Made by a program: the position numbers and the translations under genes. Under the pieces are notes generated by a model that saw only the letters and a list, made by a program, of their open reading frames with translations, did not search any database and was not told the DNA's origin. This document shows positions 63,730 through 64,000 of a stretch of 64,000 nucleotides of DNA, one piece after another. The first letter of the stretch is position 1. Each line of letters begins with the position of its first letter. The stretch comes from Actinopolyspora saharensis (GTDB lineage Bacteria > Actinomycetota > Actinomycetes > Mycobacteriales > Pseudonocardiaceae): positions 2,170,001 through 2,234,000 of the forward strand of contig NZ_FNKO01000002.1 of NCBI RefSeq assembly GCF_900100925.1, in the 5' to 3' direction.

Positions 63730-64000
63730 TCAGCTGATGCTCGGGTCGAAGGTGAACAGCACGTACGTCCCCAACACCACGGTCAGCACGATCGAGCAGT
63801 ACAGCAGCATCTTCAGCCAGAAGCGGGTATGGTCAGAACGCGAGTAGTCGTTAATGACCGTACGCAGTCCGTTTCCGCCGTGCAGACCAGCCAACCACAG
63901 CATCAGCAGGTCCCAGACCTGCCAGAACGGGGAGGCCCAGCGGCCTGCCACGAAGGCGAAGTCGATGCGGTGCACCCCACCCTCCAGGAACAGCATGATC
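63730..64000 (-). CDS. sdhD: Succinate dehydrogenase membrane anchor subunit SdhD (5' end beyond window)
   Basis: The C-terminal about 90 residues are visible: EGGVHRIDFAFVAGRWASPF, then WQVWDLLMLWLAGLHGGNGL, RTVINDYSRS and a last span YCSIVLTVVLGTYVLFTFDP. This matches mycobacterial SdhD, where the His of the GLHG segment is a probable heme/quinone ligand. The reading frame is open to the right edge; family length (about 145 aa) implies about 50 residues are missing, so the in-window Met is internal. It lies 40 bp before sdhA in the same operon. Confidence 0.92.
   Translation of the reverse strand, partial: IMLFLEGGVHRIDFAFVAGRWASPFWQVWDLLMLWLAGLHGGNGLRTVINDYSRSDHTRFWLKMLLYCSIVLTVVLGTYVLFTFDPSIS

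Overview
The window is GC-rich (roughly 70% by eye), gene-dense DNA from an actinobacterium. GTG starts are common, many genes look leaderless, and the window carries fbiC (coenzyme F420), a PerM-like protein, DUF1918, DUF3017 and an SCO4848-type protein. Gene order matches two separate Mycobacterium tuberculosis blocks (recalled, not searched). Positions 3.1-21.5 kb follow Rv0948c-Rv0957 (chorismate mutase, uvrD1/pcrA, M23 peptidase, sucC, sucD, DUF5336, PerM, purN, purH). Positions 29.1-64 kb follow Rv3356c-Rv3317 (folD, DUF3017, icd, trpS, yhjD, dacB, sdhB, sdhA, sdhD) with many insertions. A filamentous Pseudonocardiales-type actinomycete (Saccharopolyspora/Actinopolyspora-like) is my inference; the genus is not proven.

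Layout. 1-3 kb: a truncated membrane protein behind a small leaderless ORF, a small membrane protein and 3-hydroxybutyrate dehydrogenase. 3.1-6.8 kb: chorismate mutase with a structured leader, PcrA helicase, and a glycine-tailed membrane peptide. 6.9-10.3 kb: a two-gene ABC exporter divergent from a GbsR/MarR regulator, with two identical-type operators between them. 10.6-21.5 kb: M23 peptidase, a large membrane protein, succinyl-CoA synthetase, DUF5336, a PerM-like protein with an in-frame 15-bp tandem repeat, and a single ORF fusing PurN to PurH. 21.6-28 kb: the accessory junction between the blocks, with DUF1963, an NmrA-like protein, a LexA (SOS) box without an obvious dedicated gene, a universal stress protein, dispersed repeats, and a 932-aa protein with a C-terminal TNT (NAD+ glycohydrolase toxin) domain.

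28-41.5 kb: DMT transporter, folD, DUF3017, DUF4253, DUF1918, a lipoprotein, a YdjM-like hydrolase, icd, a TetR/MMPL efflux pair with a clear operator, an internally duplicated membrane protein flanked by direct repeats, a thioesterase, tRNA-Val(GAC), and divergent DUF2000/AraC genes. 41.6-46.9 kb: TetR, Baeyer-Villiger monooxygenase, SMP-30-like protein and SDR, probably a ketone-degradation unit. 47-64 kb: DUF488, secreted adenosine deaminase, exonuclease III, a lone MNT nucleotidyltransferase, a tiny Cys-rich protein, a subtilase, fbiC, unknown small genes, trpS, a YihY-family protein, D-Ala-D-Ala carboxypeptidase, an SCO4848-type protein and the sdh operon, whose sdhD runs off the right edge.

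I saw no rRNA, CRISPR array, prophage or insertion sequence. Recurring features are leaderless starts (a TANNNT-like box 6-7 nt before GTG/ATG) and long perfect hairpins at convergent gene ends.
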